Origin: Monoraphidium neglectum
Taxonomy: Eukaryota > Chlorophyta > Chlorophyceae > Sphaeropleales > Selenastraceae
Reading direction: 5' to 3'
DNA: 12,141 bases
Assembly (NCBI RefSeq): GCF_000611645.1
Contig: NW_014012341.1
Span: 1 to 12,141 of the forward strand
Shown here: piece after piece, positions 1 through 8,605 of the stretch
Layout of the letters: each line of letters begins with the position of its first letter
Numbering within the stretch: the stretch's first letter is position 1
The notes under the pieces: model-generated
What the model was told of the DNA's origin: nothing
Database searches by the model: none
Seen by the model: only the letters and a program-made list of their open reading frames with translations
Made by a program: the position numbers and the translations under genes

Positions 1-604
1 CCCGGCACCCGAGCGTGACGCGGGGGCCAGCGAGGGCGCGCGGCGGCCGGCCCCGGCGGCGGCCCCGGCGGCAGCCACGGCGGCGGCGCCGGCGGCGCCG
101 GCGCTGCCGTTAGCTATCACACAAGGCAGCGTCGGCGCTACGGCTGGGGATGCCGGGACGAGGTCGCTGGACGACCTCCTCGCCGCACGGGGCAGCGGCG
201 GCGGCGGCACGCTCTCGGCGTCGTGGCACCAGCGCCGCGCCGGCGCGGCGCTCGCCTCGGGCGTTGCCAGGAGCAGCAGTGGCGGCGGCGCTGGCGCGCG
301 CGTCGCCGCCGGCGGCGGCGAGGCGGGCGGCGTGCGGCACAGCGGCGATTGGGGCGCATGGCAGGCGAGTCCTCAGCACAGCCCCACCTCGCCCGCCGCG
401 CGCGGCTCCGCAGGCGGCGCAGCCGGCGGCGGCGGGCGCCCCTCTGCGGGCGGCGGCGCCGTCACGCGGAGCGCGGACGGCAGCGGCGGCGGGCGGCAGG
501 AGGGCGGGGACGGCAAGCGGCGGTCGGCGCCGGGCGGGTCGCTGCTGGGAAAGCAGGGCAGCCTGCTCAGCCCCAAGCACATGGACGAGTGGGCAGAGTG
601 GTGA
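1..604 (+). CDS. 3' end of an unrecognised gene, low-complexity C-terminal tail (5' truncated)
   Basis: One frame stays open from base 2 to a TGA at 602-604, giving about 200 residues with no start inside the window. The gene therefore begins upstream of the window edge. The tail is rich in Gly, Ser, Ala, Arg and Pro and has no recognisable domain. More ordered patches are RSLDDLLAARG near residue 50 and the very C terminus, SLLSPKHMDEWAEW. This frame is preferred over the other open frames because it keeps acidic and aromatic residues in place of near-pure Arg/Ala, and because a TGTAA poly(A) motif lies downstream on the same strand. The region looks intrinsically disordered, and I cannot name a function. 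The stop sits inside a GTGAGG donor-like hexamer, so read-through into a further exon is possible. An antisense open frame exists at 110-628 but has a less natural composition. Confidence 0.5.
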   Translation, partial: PAPERDAGASEGARRPAPAAAPAAATAAAPAAPALPLAITQGSVGATAGDAGTRSLDDLLAARGSGGGGTLSASWHQRRAGAALASGVARSSSGGGAGARVAAGGGEAGGVRHSGDWGAWQASPQHSPTSPAARGSAGGAAGGGGRPSAGGGAVTRSADGSGGGRQEGGDGKRRSAPGGSLLGKQGSLLSPKHMDEWAEW

Positions 605-1085
605 GGGGCTGCGGCTGGCCCCGCCCACGTGCCTGCGGCGTGCGCAGTCTTAAGGTGGCGCCTGCAGCCGTGTGTTTGTTTTGCCATTTGAACGGGCCCC
701 GCGCTCCCGGAGGTGCATGCGGGCCGGGCGGACGCCTGGGCGGCTGGCGGGCTGGGCGGCCCTGTGAGGCGGCGGGGCCGGCGCGTCGACGTGGGCAGCT
801 GCGCGGCAGCTTCCCCCTGCCCTCCGACCCTGTCTCGTGCAGAGCTTGGAAAGCAGTTGATTTTTGTGGATGTATCAACACACAGCAGGCGGCATTTGTT
901 TCACTGTCATCACTGCGTTGAGGGAGTCAGCCTTGGTTCCAAGGCCCTTTGTGTTGACCACCGTTGCTGCACGTCCCCCAACCCCCCATGTACATACAGC
1001 ACTCTGCAGTGCAGTTTGCCAGCCAGTCCGCTGTGACGCAGGAGTGCGGTGTTTCTGTCATCGCTGTAATCGCATGTGTAGCATT
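605..1085 (+). other. Probable 3' UTR of the left-edge gene
   Basis: The composition drops from extreme GC before the stop to a mixed, T-richer sequence after it, as expected for an untranslated tail. It contains one UGUANAUA-type (Pumilio-like) site at 989-996 and ends shortly after a TGTAA at 1065-1069. The assignment depends on the weakly supported upstream frame. Confidence 0.45.
1065..1069 (+). terminator. TGTAA polyadenylation signal for the left-edge gene
   Basis: TGTAA is the dominant poly(A) signal in chlorophyte nuclear genes. This copy lies about 460 bases after the TGA at 602-604 and would place cleavage near 1080-1090. A second TGTAA at 1211-1215 is an alternative site, or is chance. 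Confidence 0.45.
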
Positions 1086-2300
1086 CTGATTCTAGGCAGC
1101 TCAGAGGCACTTTCGACGCACGCACTACGGGCGGCGGCGCCAGCAGCGGCAGCACGAGGGACTCCCAGCAAGAAGGCCAAAAGCTCGGCCGCGCTCACGT
1201 GCCGCAGCCCTGTAAGGACACATCACGCGAAGTCCGGGGGTCGGTGGCAAGGGGGGAGGGATGATGACGTCACCATGGGCCTGGCTGCTCAAGATGGGCC
1301 TTCTGGACAAGGGGCAAACAGTCAGCAGGCCGCAGCCACGGATCCTTGTAGGGAGCCCTCGTCACGGGCCCCCTTCCGTCGAGAGCTCCCCCCTGTATGT
1401 CTCAGGCGTGCGTCTCGTCGGTCCGGCGCAGCGCGCCAGCGCGTGCTGTCATGCACGGACTGCAGCTGCGCTGGCGCGTTGGGGCTGGCCAGGGGCCGCC
1501 GGGCCCAGCCTACCTTCTCCTGAACAGCCCTTGGGCATGCAGAGCACCGGCCCCATTGCAGCTATCGCACTCGGCGGCGCTGCGGTCTTCCGTGAATGGA
1601 GGTCGAGCCGCACCTTGAGCCCCAACCAGGGCCTCTGTACATACACCACGCCACCCCTTGCCACGCCACCCCGCGACGCCCGCTTGCGGCTGCCAATGAA
1701 CTTTGTGTGTGTGCTGACGCTTCCATGTGAGCGCTGGCACATGTGCAAAGATGCCGGGTTAGGTTCCCTCAAACCTCCGCACGCGTGCTGCTGTTACTGC
1801 AAAGAAACGTAAGGCAACAAACCATTGTGTTGTGTGCGTGTGTTGGCCCCTAAGCGACAAGGGAATACCAACATGTCGGCGCCCTGGGTGCTGCGACAGG
1901 CTGCGCTGGGGCGCCTGCTTTGGGCAGGCGCGCCGCGCATCGACGCCGGGTCAGGAAGATGCAAAGGCATCCTGTCATCAAAAGGTAGCCATTGCCGCAG
2001 GCCGTTTCATGTTTTTGCCGCCGCCAGGGGGGGGGGGGGAGAGCCTACACCCGAATCAAGTAGCAGTGCTGCACTGCAAGCGGCAGGGGCGCGCAGACAG
2101 GGAGCGCCAGCATCGTTCTTCTTGGTACAACTGCAACGGCCTTTTGAGCCGACAAAAAGCGGTACGTGATGATGGAACACTCCACGCCGCACCCCGCGTC
2201 GGCCGCCGCGCTGGAGCTCCCACCACGCGCACTCGCCGCGCCGGGGCGCCGGGCGCCGCACGTGCGGGCTACGAGTCAACGCCGGCGCCGCCGCAGTCGC
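1086..2300. other. Convergent intergenic region, no proven gene
   Basis: This stretch separates the plus-strand gene ending at 604 from the minus-strand GET2 gene ending at 2301, so it should hold both 3' ends. I found no minus-strand TGTAA (TTACA on the plus strand) for GET2. It contains a perfect TGACGTCA palindrome at 1265-1272, a UGUANAUA-type site at 1636-1643, a 12-base repeat CCACGCCACCCC at 1646-1657 and 1661-1672, and a run of 13 G at 2027-2039. A possible minus-strand exon at 1209-1058 is treated as a finding. Several open frames exist on both strands, none with a convincing family match. Confidence 0.5.
2027..2039. repeat. G13 homopolymer
   Basis: Thirteen consecutive G residues occur in noncoding sequence. 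The exact length is a likely sequencing or assembly weak point, and it can shift any frame predicted across it. Confidence 0.9.
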
Positions 2301-3662
2301 TCACGTTTTGGCCGCCGCCAGGGACAGAAGGCCGCAGGTCAGCAGGTAAACCGCCAGGTCTTCAGACACGGCAGCCGCCAGAGCCTGGTACCCCTGCAGG
2401 CCAGAAAGCGCCTCCCGCGCCCCCGGCAGGAACGACAGCAGATCCAGCTGCCGCGCCCGCGCCGGCACGCGCTCGCCGCCCGCGCTGCCGCCGGCGCCGT
2501 CGCGCTCTGCCAGGCGCCGCGCGGCGGCGCGACCGAAGAGGAGCGTGGCGGCGGCGACGACGGCGAGCTGGGAGAAGCAGAGGACGATGGCCGGCGGCGG
2601 CGCGGGCCAGGAGAAGGCCGGGCGGAAGGGCTGCCACTGCTGCTGCTGCTGCTCTTGCTGCTGCTGCTGTCGCTGCTCCAGCAGGCCCGCTGCGGCTGCG
2701 TACGCGAAGAGCACTGCGGACAGCAGCCGCGCCTGCTGGGTCCAGGCGACCACCTCCCCGATCACACGGCCGAACCACAGCAGCACCGCGGGCGCGTCCG
2801 TCCGCAGCAGCGCCAGCAGCCCGGCTCCGCCGCCGCGCGCCCGCCGCCCCGCGGCGCCCGCGCCCGCGCCTGCGGGGCCGGCGCCGCCGTCGCTGCCGTC
2901 GAAGTGGCCCGTCCCAACATGGTGTGGCAATGGGTCGGAGGGCATGCCCGCCAGGAGCGTCTGCATCGCGGCGTTTGCCGCGTCCGCGTCCCACTGCTGC
3001 GCGGCGGCGTGGTGCGGCTCGCCCACGGCCTGCTGCCAGGGCGCGCCGCCGCCGCTGCTGCCCGCACCGAAGCCGGCGCCGCCGCCGGCCGCCGCGTGCG
3101 CCTGCTGAAGCGACGCCTGTATGTTTGCTAGGATCGCTTCAAAGTGCTCCTGCCCCGTTGCCTCCGCCTCCCCCGCTGCCCCTGTCGCGGCCGCCCGGCC
3201 TGGTTGCTCCTCACTGCCCGTTGCTGTGGAGGGCGGAGCCGGCCGGCTTGTGAGCGGCGCCCCCGTCTGAGGGCCGGCCGCGGGGGCGCCGGACTCGGGC
3301 TGTGACGGGGCGCTGACAGGCAACCGCTCCTGCTGCCGGTACTGCTGCTGCTCCGCCCCGGCCTCATCTTAAAAACATGTCAACATGTCGGCGAAGGGCG
3401 CAAGGGGACAGCATGAGCATGGCGTGCGGGCTATGGAGACGGCTTCTGCATAGTGCGAGCGGAAACACCAGCGCGATGCAGCAACGGCTCGCCTGCGCCG
3501 CCATGAGCTCGCGGCTGCACACGGCCACCCGCAGCACCCACCACTTAGTCGCTGAGAGTATATGCCCGTGATGGCTGTCAAGCGGTCTTTCTGGCGCGCC
3601 AAGATTTTCTGCCGCCTGGCTTCGGCCTTCTGCCTCGCGATCTCCGCCCCACCGTCATCCAT
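2301..3662 (-). CDS. GET2: GET2/CAML/G1IP-like receptor subunit for tail-anchored protein insertion
   Basis: Two exons, 3662-3542 and 3367-2301, join in frame (phase 1) across a 174-base intron with donor GTGGGT and acceptor TTTTTAAG, giving 395 residues. The diagnostic feature is the N terminus. Residues 16-33, RRQKILARQKDRLTAITG, match the Arg/Lys cluster followed by RLxxITG with which Get2, CAML and plant G1IP bind the GET3 ATPase. A Gly/Ala/Pro-rich linker follows, with a helix-like patch near residues 113-130. Three hydrophobic segments lie at about 251-271, 300-319 and 368-392, as expected for an ER membrane protein with a cytosolic N terminus and three TM helices. A Gln-rich stretch (272-286) sits between TM1 and TM2, which is unusual. 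In this family the protein pairs with GET1/WRB and receives tail-anchored clients from GET3. The start is the first Met before the motif and has G at +4. The TGA stop overlaps a GTGAGC donor-like site. The membrane half alone would not identify the family; the N-terminal motif does. Confidence 0.85.
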
Positions 3663-4736
3663 TGCAACCCAATTTTGCAGCCTAATTCCCTTCAGCCTGC
3701 TGGCAGCGTCGGGGCTGCTAGCGCTAAACGGGTTGGGCCACGCAAGCACGTTGCAACCTATCGGTGCGTGAATGGATGCGCAAGAGGGCAAGCGCACTTG
3801 CTACTACGTGGACGTGATAGTTTGCACCCGCCCTGCTGGCGAGGCAACCAGGCTTTCCAGGGGCGGCCCTGCAGCTGCCGCCCCACTAGGCCGCTGATGG
3901 CCCACTGATGGCCCACAGCGCATGTGCTCGCGATTTTCCCTGCAGCTCAACCACAGGAAACCTGAAGGTTCCTTGCAAATGATTGAGACTGTGCAGCCAC
4001 CATCGATTGTCTGTTTGCAGTGAACTGGCGAAACAGACTGTGGGCGAGTATGTCAGAACACACACCAGTGCCATAGCAAGCACCCATCCAGCATCGGTCG
4101 GGCACCCTGAAGATGAAGAACTGCCATGTTTCTTTCCAACAGGCTTGCCCCCATAGCCCTCTCTTGTGGCCAACGCCTGTATATCTATCAGAAGGCTTGG
4201 GTTACTTTAGAGTGTTTGGTGCAAGTCTTTGTCAGAGAGCGTGGAAAACAATAGGGGGCCAACCGGCCACGTCAATATGGGGGATGAGCGGACCTTGTCA
4301 CATAGGTGACTGCTGGCCCGAGACACGTATGGTGGTGCCCGCCATAGCAATGCACAGGGAACAAAAAAAGAGCATTTTTTGGATACATTGGCATGCACCA
4401 CCCATCAGTACCGAGTCACGCGGAATTGGGTGACGCCAGCCGGCGGCGTCGGCTCAGCAAATCAGGTAGGGTGCAGAGCAGCAACAAGGCCCAAAAAGGC
4501 AGCGGGCACAGCCAAGCTTCCCATGGTGTGTCCAGTGACAGGTGCATGTCTCGGCTGTGCCACATGGTGAGTGCGATCAAGACAAGTCCACTGAGGGGTC
4601 CAGGAGAACGCGGCAGTTTGTAATGTGCAAACCGTACCTCAGAAAGGACACAAATGGGCCGCACGCATCGGAGCCAGCAGCCCAGCTACGCTGAGGTGGC
4701 GGATGCAATCTGCGCGGCCAACAGCGGCTCGAACCA
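3663..4736. other. Spacer between GPCAT and GET2 genes (3' UTR plus promoter)
   Basis: Both flanking genes are on the minus strand, so the right part should be the GPCAT 3' UTR and the left part the GET2 promoter and 5' UTR. I see no canonical minus-strand TGTAA (TTACA on the plus strand) and no clear TATA box. A plus-strand TGTAA occurs at 4619-4623 without a credible gene to serve. An 11-base unit CTGATGGCCCA is repeated in tandem at 3894-3904 and 3905-3915. Donor-like GTGAGTGCG at about 4567 and GTAGGG near 4464 occur on the plus strand, but no frame-consistent gene can be built from them. Confidence 0.5.
3894..3915. repeat. Two tandem copies of an 11-base unit
   Basis: CTGATGGCCCA occurs twice in immediate succession, about 230 bases upstream of the GET2 start. 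It is most simply a small replication-slippage duplication. Confidence 0.8.
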
Positions 4737-7224
4737 TCAGAGGGAGGTCAGCTGCCTGTTCGGTGCACCGCCGCCGCTGCGCGGCCGCAGCTGCCGTAGA
4801 TCATCCCTGTGCGAGCCGCTGCGCTCCCGGGAATGCCGGCCGTTCAGTTGCTCAGGCAGCCGGCCCTGCACCCGCTCGCCCGCGCCGATGCTGCTGCCAC
4901 CAGCCCTCTGCCGCTGCATATGCAAGCCCTCGCGCTGAGCGGCCGCCCCCTCATCACGCGCCAGTGCCGGCCCCGCCACGCCGCCGTTGCTGTGGCTGCT
5001 GGCGCCTGCGCCTGCACCTGATCCGCTGTGGTGGTGGCGGCCCCCGACCCTCAGGCCGCCGCTGGCCGTGAACCCGAGCGCCTGCCTCAGGGCCACTTGG
5101 GGTAGCTTCTCGCACTGGTGGCGGCTGCCGTAAAAAATCGGGAACCAGATCTTGACGATCTGAAAGATCACGGCCAGCTCGTACGAGAAGTATGTGGGCA
5201 GGAACGCGGCGATTGAGATCACTGTGAACGCGAGCTGCAGCAGTCCGTAGATAGTGATGCGGCGCGCCACGCTGCCGCGCCGCACCTGCGGGGTTTGACC
5301 GTCGCAGGTTGCCTCTGGTCAGGTTGGCTGATGGGCGAGCATGCACGCTACTGCTATCTTGAGGGCAAGCCGCCAGTGGCAGTGGAGGCAGTGGAGGAGC
5401 TGCGCGCTGGCCGGAGGCGGTCCGCCGACAACGACTGCGCAGCACGCATGTCGGGATTGGGCTCGGCTGTCCTGAGAGCAATCAGAGTGGGGTTCCCGGC
5501 ATCGCACCAGGCGGTTCCAAAAGTTGTTTGACTTTGCGGCTCGGCGCGCCAAGTGGTTGTATGACTGGGCGGGGGCGAAGGTGGGGGAAGAGGGGAGAGT
5601 AGTGCTGCCGACGTGGCGTGCAGCGTTCCGCTTATGCGGCTCGCATGCGGATTCTGGGAGCATCACGCCAGGACGGCCACTCACCGTGTCATACCCGCCC
5701 CGCTGGATGTAACCTCGGAGCGCGACCTTTTCATTATTGTGAGTGCCGGCGGCAGGGGCGGCGGAGGGGGAGGGTGTGAGGTCAAGCGGTGCGATGCAAC
5801 GTGCCGCGCCAGCATCACACGGAACTCTGTGGCAATGGTACAGGATGACAGCCCTTCCGCAACCCTGTCAGCTTCCGCTACCTACCTGGACAACCAAAAA
5901 ATACAGCAGCTGCCAGGCCGCGTAAAACATCAACGGCACCGCCACAAGCCAGAGCCCCAGATCCGCCGGCCGCTCGACCGCGTGCGGCGCCTCTGCGCCG
6001 TCGACGCAGGCGGCGAGCGACGCGGAGGCGGCCACGCGGCGGCCGCAGCCGAGGAGGCCGCGCCAGCCGCGGAGCTGGAGAGGCGTGTGGTATCGGTGAG
6101 CGAAAATCGCCAGGCCCGGCAGCAGGTGCATCATGACACTGGGGGTTGCACAGGTGGAAACAGGAGGCAGGAAATGTGTGAGGTGGGGTTGCCTGTTTGC
6201 CCAGCCGCGAGCACGGGCAGTCGGAGGGTCGGCACAGCGACAGCAGGGCCGACGCGCTCAGTTCAATCAAGGCCTCAGCTGCGCAGGCGTCGGGCGGCCT
6301 GCTCGCTGCTTTGGGCAACACGATACAGCGTCCCGCAACGGTTCCAACGGTATGCAGCCAACGGAGGCCCCAGCGCATGGCAACGGGCGCGATCCATTGC
6401 TCCCCTCAATAAAGCCACTTGTGTGTCAACTGGCCTCCTTCCTCGGTCCAAACCTGCCCTGCGCTGCGGCGCACCTGGCCTGGTATTCGCTGTCCCCAAA
6501 CACCCAGGCGCACTGCCATGCGACGAGCGCGCCCGCCAGCGGGCCGTCCGCCAGGGCGTACACCGCAGCCTCCAGCCGGGGGTCGTCCGGCGCCGCCAGC
6601 AGGAAGGCCGCGGCCGCCACGTTTACGAAATAGCAAAAGTCGATGCAAAAGAACAGCCAGCGCTGTATGGCACGATGCACGATGGGGAGGGTGGGAGGGC
6701 GGCGGGGCATCACGCGCGGGCGCCCGCAAAGCGGCAGCGGCGCGAGGGCGACACAGTGCACATGCCTGCTGCACTTCCTCAAGGGCGCGAGCTATACGGC
6801 CCCATGCGTCTCCATGCACTGCACGACGACACGATGCGATGGTGCGTGGAGCTGGCATGCAGAAGCTTCGCCTCTGCCTGCTTCAAAGGGCAGCAGCTGC
6901 CCTGAGTCGCCCGCCCATACGCTGCTCGGCCTGCTGCAACCCTGTCACCTTTGAAATGAAGGAGACGAAGCGCCAGGGCAGCCCCACAAACACGAAACCC
7001 AGGAACAGCGCCGGCAGTGCGCCGGGCGCAGCGCCGGCGACGAACATCAACGCGCCGAAAAAGGCGACGCTGAATGCGTGATGCCACGTGCGCGAGCGGC
7101 CTGACGCGACGGCCTCCTTTAGGCGTGACACCTCGGGGGTGGGCTGCGCTGCGTGCTGCTGCATGGCGGTGGGCGCCGCGCTGCGGCGTGGCGAACTGGC
7201 GGGCGCAACTGCGCTGCGCGGCAT
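4737..7224 (-). CDS. GPCAT1: Glycerophosphocholine acyltransferase (GPC1/GPCAT family, formerly DUF2838)
   Basis: Six exons, 7224-6949, 6662-6475, 6138-5886, 5726-5685, 5564-5508 and 5285-4737, join in frame and give 454 residues. The family acylates glycerophosphocholine with acyl-CoA to lysophosphatidylcholine, which re-enters phosphatidylcholine synthesis; it is a multi-pass ER membrane enzyme. Family-like landmarks, in order, are the WRF at the end of exon 1, IDFCYFVN (99-106), the ADGPLAGALVAWQ block (130-142), HLLPG (159-163), FYAAWQLLYFL near 226-236, YDTSYNHLARRA across exons 4-5, KSNNFWNRL, and two closing hydrophobic segments at about 283-301 and 305-325. The junction AG|T (Ser155) restores the SVMMHLLPG context. 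Exons 4 and 5 are only 42 and 57 bases. After about residue 335 comes a disordered Gly/His/Arg-rich tail of some 120 residues that makes the protein longer than the roughly 380-430 I expect. A later start, Met21 at 7164, is possible. Confidence 0.9.
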
Positions 7225-7915
7225 CGCCAACTCTGCTGCTGCAGGACGTACGTCAGGAGTTACTTGTTGGCTAAGCTACCCACTCAGCTGTTCACCAGGC
7301 ATGCAGATAATCGCAAAGTGTGCTTTTAATTTTGCCGAAGCTGCGACAGCCGGTAACGCTGAGATCTTTGAATCGCAAGGGCCCAACGTGCGTTCAATCA
7401 CTTGTAATACGTCATGGTATGTTTGACGTTCTCTGTCGTATCATATGATGCTTTTGCTCGTGTTGGACCGGGTGGCATCGCCGACCTGGCGCGTGCCTCT
7501 CCAATGGCAATGCCACCAGCTTCTACAAGTGCTTGGCTCATCAGCGCCTTCGCTCTGACTTTGGGTGGACTTTGATTCAGCGTAAAGTGAGACCTCGGCC
7601 GAGGCAACTGGCAACACCCACAGCGGTGCCTCTGGTCAAAGGCGGCGTCACCGCGTGTCGAGGAACGCCAATGGAACTCGCTCGGCTGCAAAAAAACTGC
7701 AAGCCTGCCAAGGCGCTCACTGCGCCATCCTGGTCAGCTGGCAGAAGGCAATATCTGCTGGAGACATGCAGCACAAACGCGCCGGACGTAGGCAAGGGGC
7801 AGCGCCGCGTGTCCAAGCGTGCAGCCGCTGCTCACAGTACATTGGCGGCGAGGTATGTCGCATAAGCCGCTGCATGCACGAGCAACGCACACGCTGCCCA
7901 AGCAACTCAAGATAA
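7225..7915. other. Spacer: GPCAT 5' region and downstream flank of the DysF gene
   Basis: Minus-strand transcription should end near 7900 for the DysF gene and start somewhere below about 7430 for GPCAT. ACGT-core motifs cluster at 7245-7430. A plus-strand TGTAA at 7403-7407 has no upstream plus-strand gene and is probably chance. Short open frames here have no family resemblance. Confidence 0.5.
7245..7254. promoter_or_regulatory. GACGTACGTC palindrome, bZIP-type ACGT element upstream of GPCAT
   Basis: This perfect 10-base palindrome lies 21-30 bases upstream of the GPCAT ATG. Two further ACGTCA/TGACGT copies follow at 7409-7414 and 7424-7429. ACGT-core sites are bound by bZIP factors in plants and algae. 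Function here is inferred from motif and position only, and the site may lie in the 5' UTR. Confidence 0.3.
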
Positions 7916-7920
7916 TTACA
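7916..7920 (-). terminator. TGTAA polyadenylation signal of the DysF gene
   Basis: TTACA on the plus strand reads TGTAA on the minus strand, 318 bases after the TGA of the DysF-domain gene. This is the expected chlorophyte poly(A) signal, with cleavage predicted near 7900. It supports 8238 as the true end of the coding region. Confidence 0.65.
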
Positions 7921-8237
7921 CGAGAGGGCTGCAAGTGAATAACAGCATCCTGGTAACTTCTCCAAAAAAGCACAGCAGCGCTGAGCCACAACACGAGTCG
8001 CACCCGAAGGCAGCGCACGTTCAAAAACGCCGCCAATTCTCTGTACAAAAACACAGGAAGGTCAGCCGCTTGAGCAGTAGGCTGACATTTGGCAGCAGCT
8101 GTACAAGGTCCCTGTCACACCTAGAAAGCTTCAACCTGTTTCACTTGCGCAGAGTACAAATAAATCAAGGAGGCAATATCCACACACTTCTGGCCTGGCT
8201 GCAAGTATTGCCGACTTGCTGCTATACAAGGACACAC
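7921..8237 (-). other. Probable 3' UTR of the DysF gene
   Basis: The segment is AT-richer than the flanking exon, has no coding signal, and lies between the stop codon and the TGTAA motif on the same strand. Confidence 0.55.
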
Positions 8238-8543
8238 TCACAACATAATGGTGGCCAGCCCTGCGTCCGCAGCTGCCGCTGCTGCAGCAGCGGCAACGGC
8301 AGCCGCAGAGACGATCCCGTCAGTCTCTTCAGCCACGACATCTCTTGGCAACACTGACTCAGGTGGTTGTTGCAGATCGCCGCTGCCTTGCACGCCTGCC
8401 GCCTTCGGAGCAGTGAGCCTTTGCCGCTTGGCCTGGGCTGCCCTATGCACCGATAATCCTGGGCTGTCCTGATCCCGTACCTCTGCAGCCTCGTGGGCGC
8501 TGGTCAGCCCCGCCTGTCCCCGCTCCTGCCCAATAACGTCCTC

Positions 8544-8605
<62 letters not shown>

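Noticed and set aside
110..628. Minus-strand open frame of 172 residues opposite the left-edge gene
   Set aside because: It is almost entirely Ala, Arg and Pro, as antisense frames of GC-rich exons usually are. The plus-strand frame has a better composition and a same-strand poly(A) motif.
1873..2169. Plus-strand frame starting MSAPWVLRQAALGR, resembling an organelle transit peptide
   Set aside because: It runs through the G13 homopolymer, has no family resemblance after the first residues, and is followed by sequence antisense to the GET2 exon. No supporting promoter or poly(A) signal was seen.
1832..3253. Plus-strand open frame of 473 residues
   Set aside because: It is Arg/Pro/Ala noise lying antisense to the GET2 membrane exon, an artefact of high GC content.
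4379..4623. Possible plus-strand gene with GTAGGG and GTGAGTGCG donors, a Cys-rich peptide CPVTGACLGC and a TGTAA at 4619
   Set aside because: Joining the exon to the nearest acceptor (about 4640) gives an immediate stop or an incompatible frame, so no consistent gene could be assembled. The region fits the GPCAT 3' flank.
4654..4744. Plus-strand frame with the natural-looking segment SYAEVADAICAANSG
   Set aside because: It is short, overlaps the GPCAT stop on the other strand, and continues into sequence that is clearly antisense to the GPCAT tail. No good donor follows.
5613..6905. Plus-strand open frame of 430 residues
   Set aside because: It overlies five GPCAT exons and their introns on the other strand and has no domain-like features. 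The minus-strand exons have family motifs and valid splice sites.
7403..7407. Plus-strand TGTAA as a transcript end
   Set aside because: No plus-strand gene with coding support lies upstream; a five-base motif is expected by chance in a window this size.
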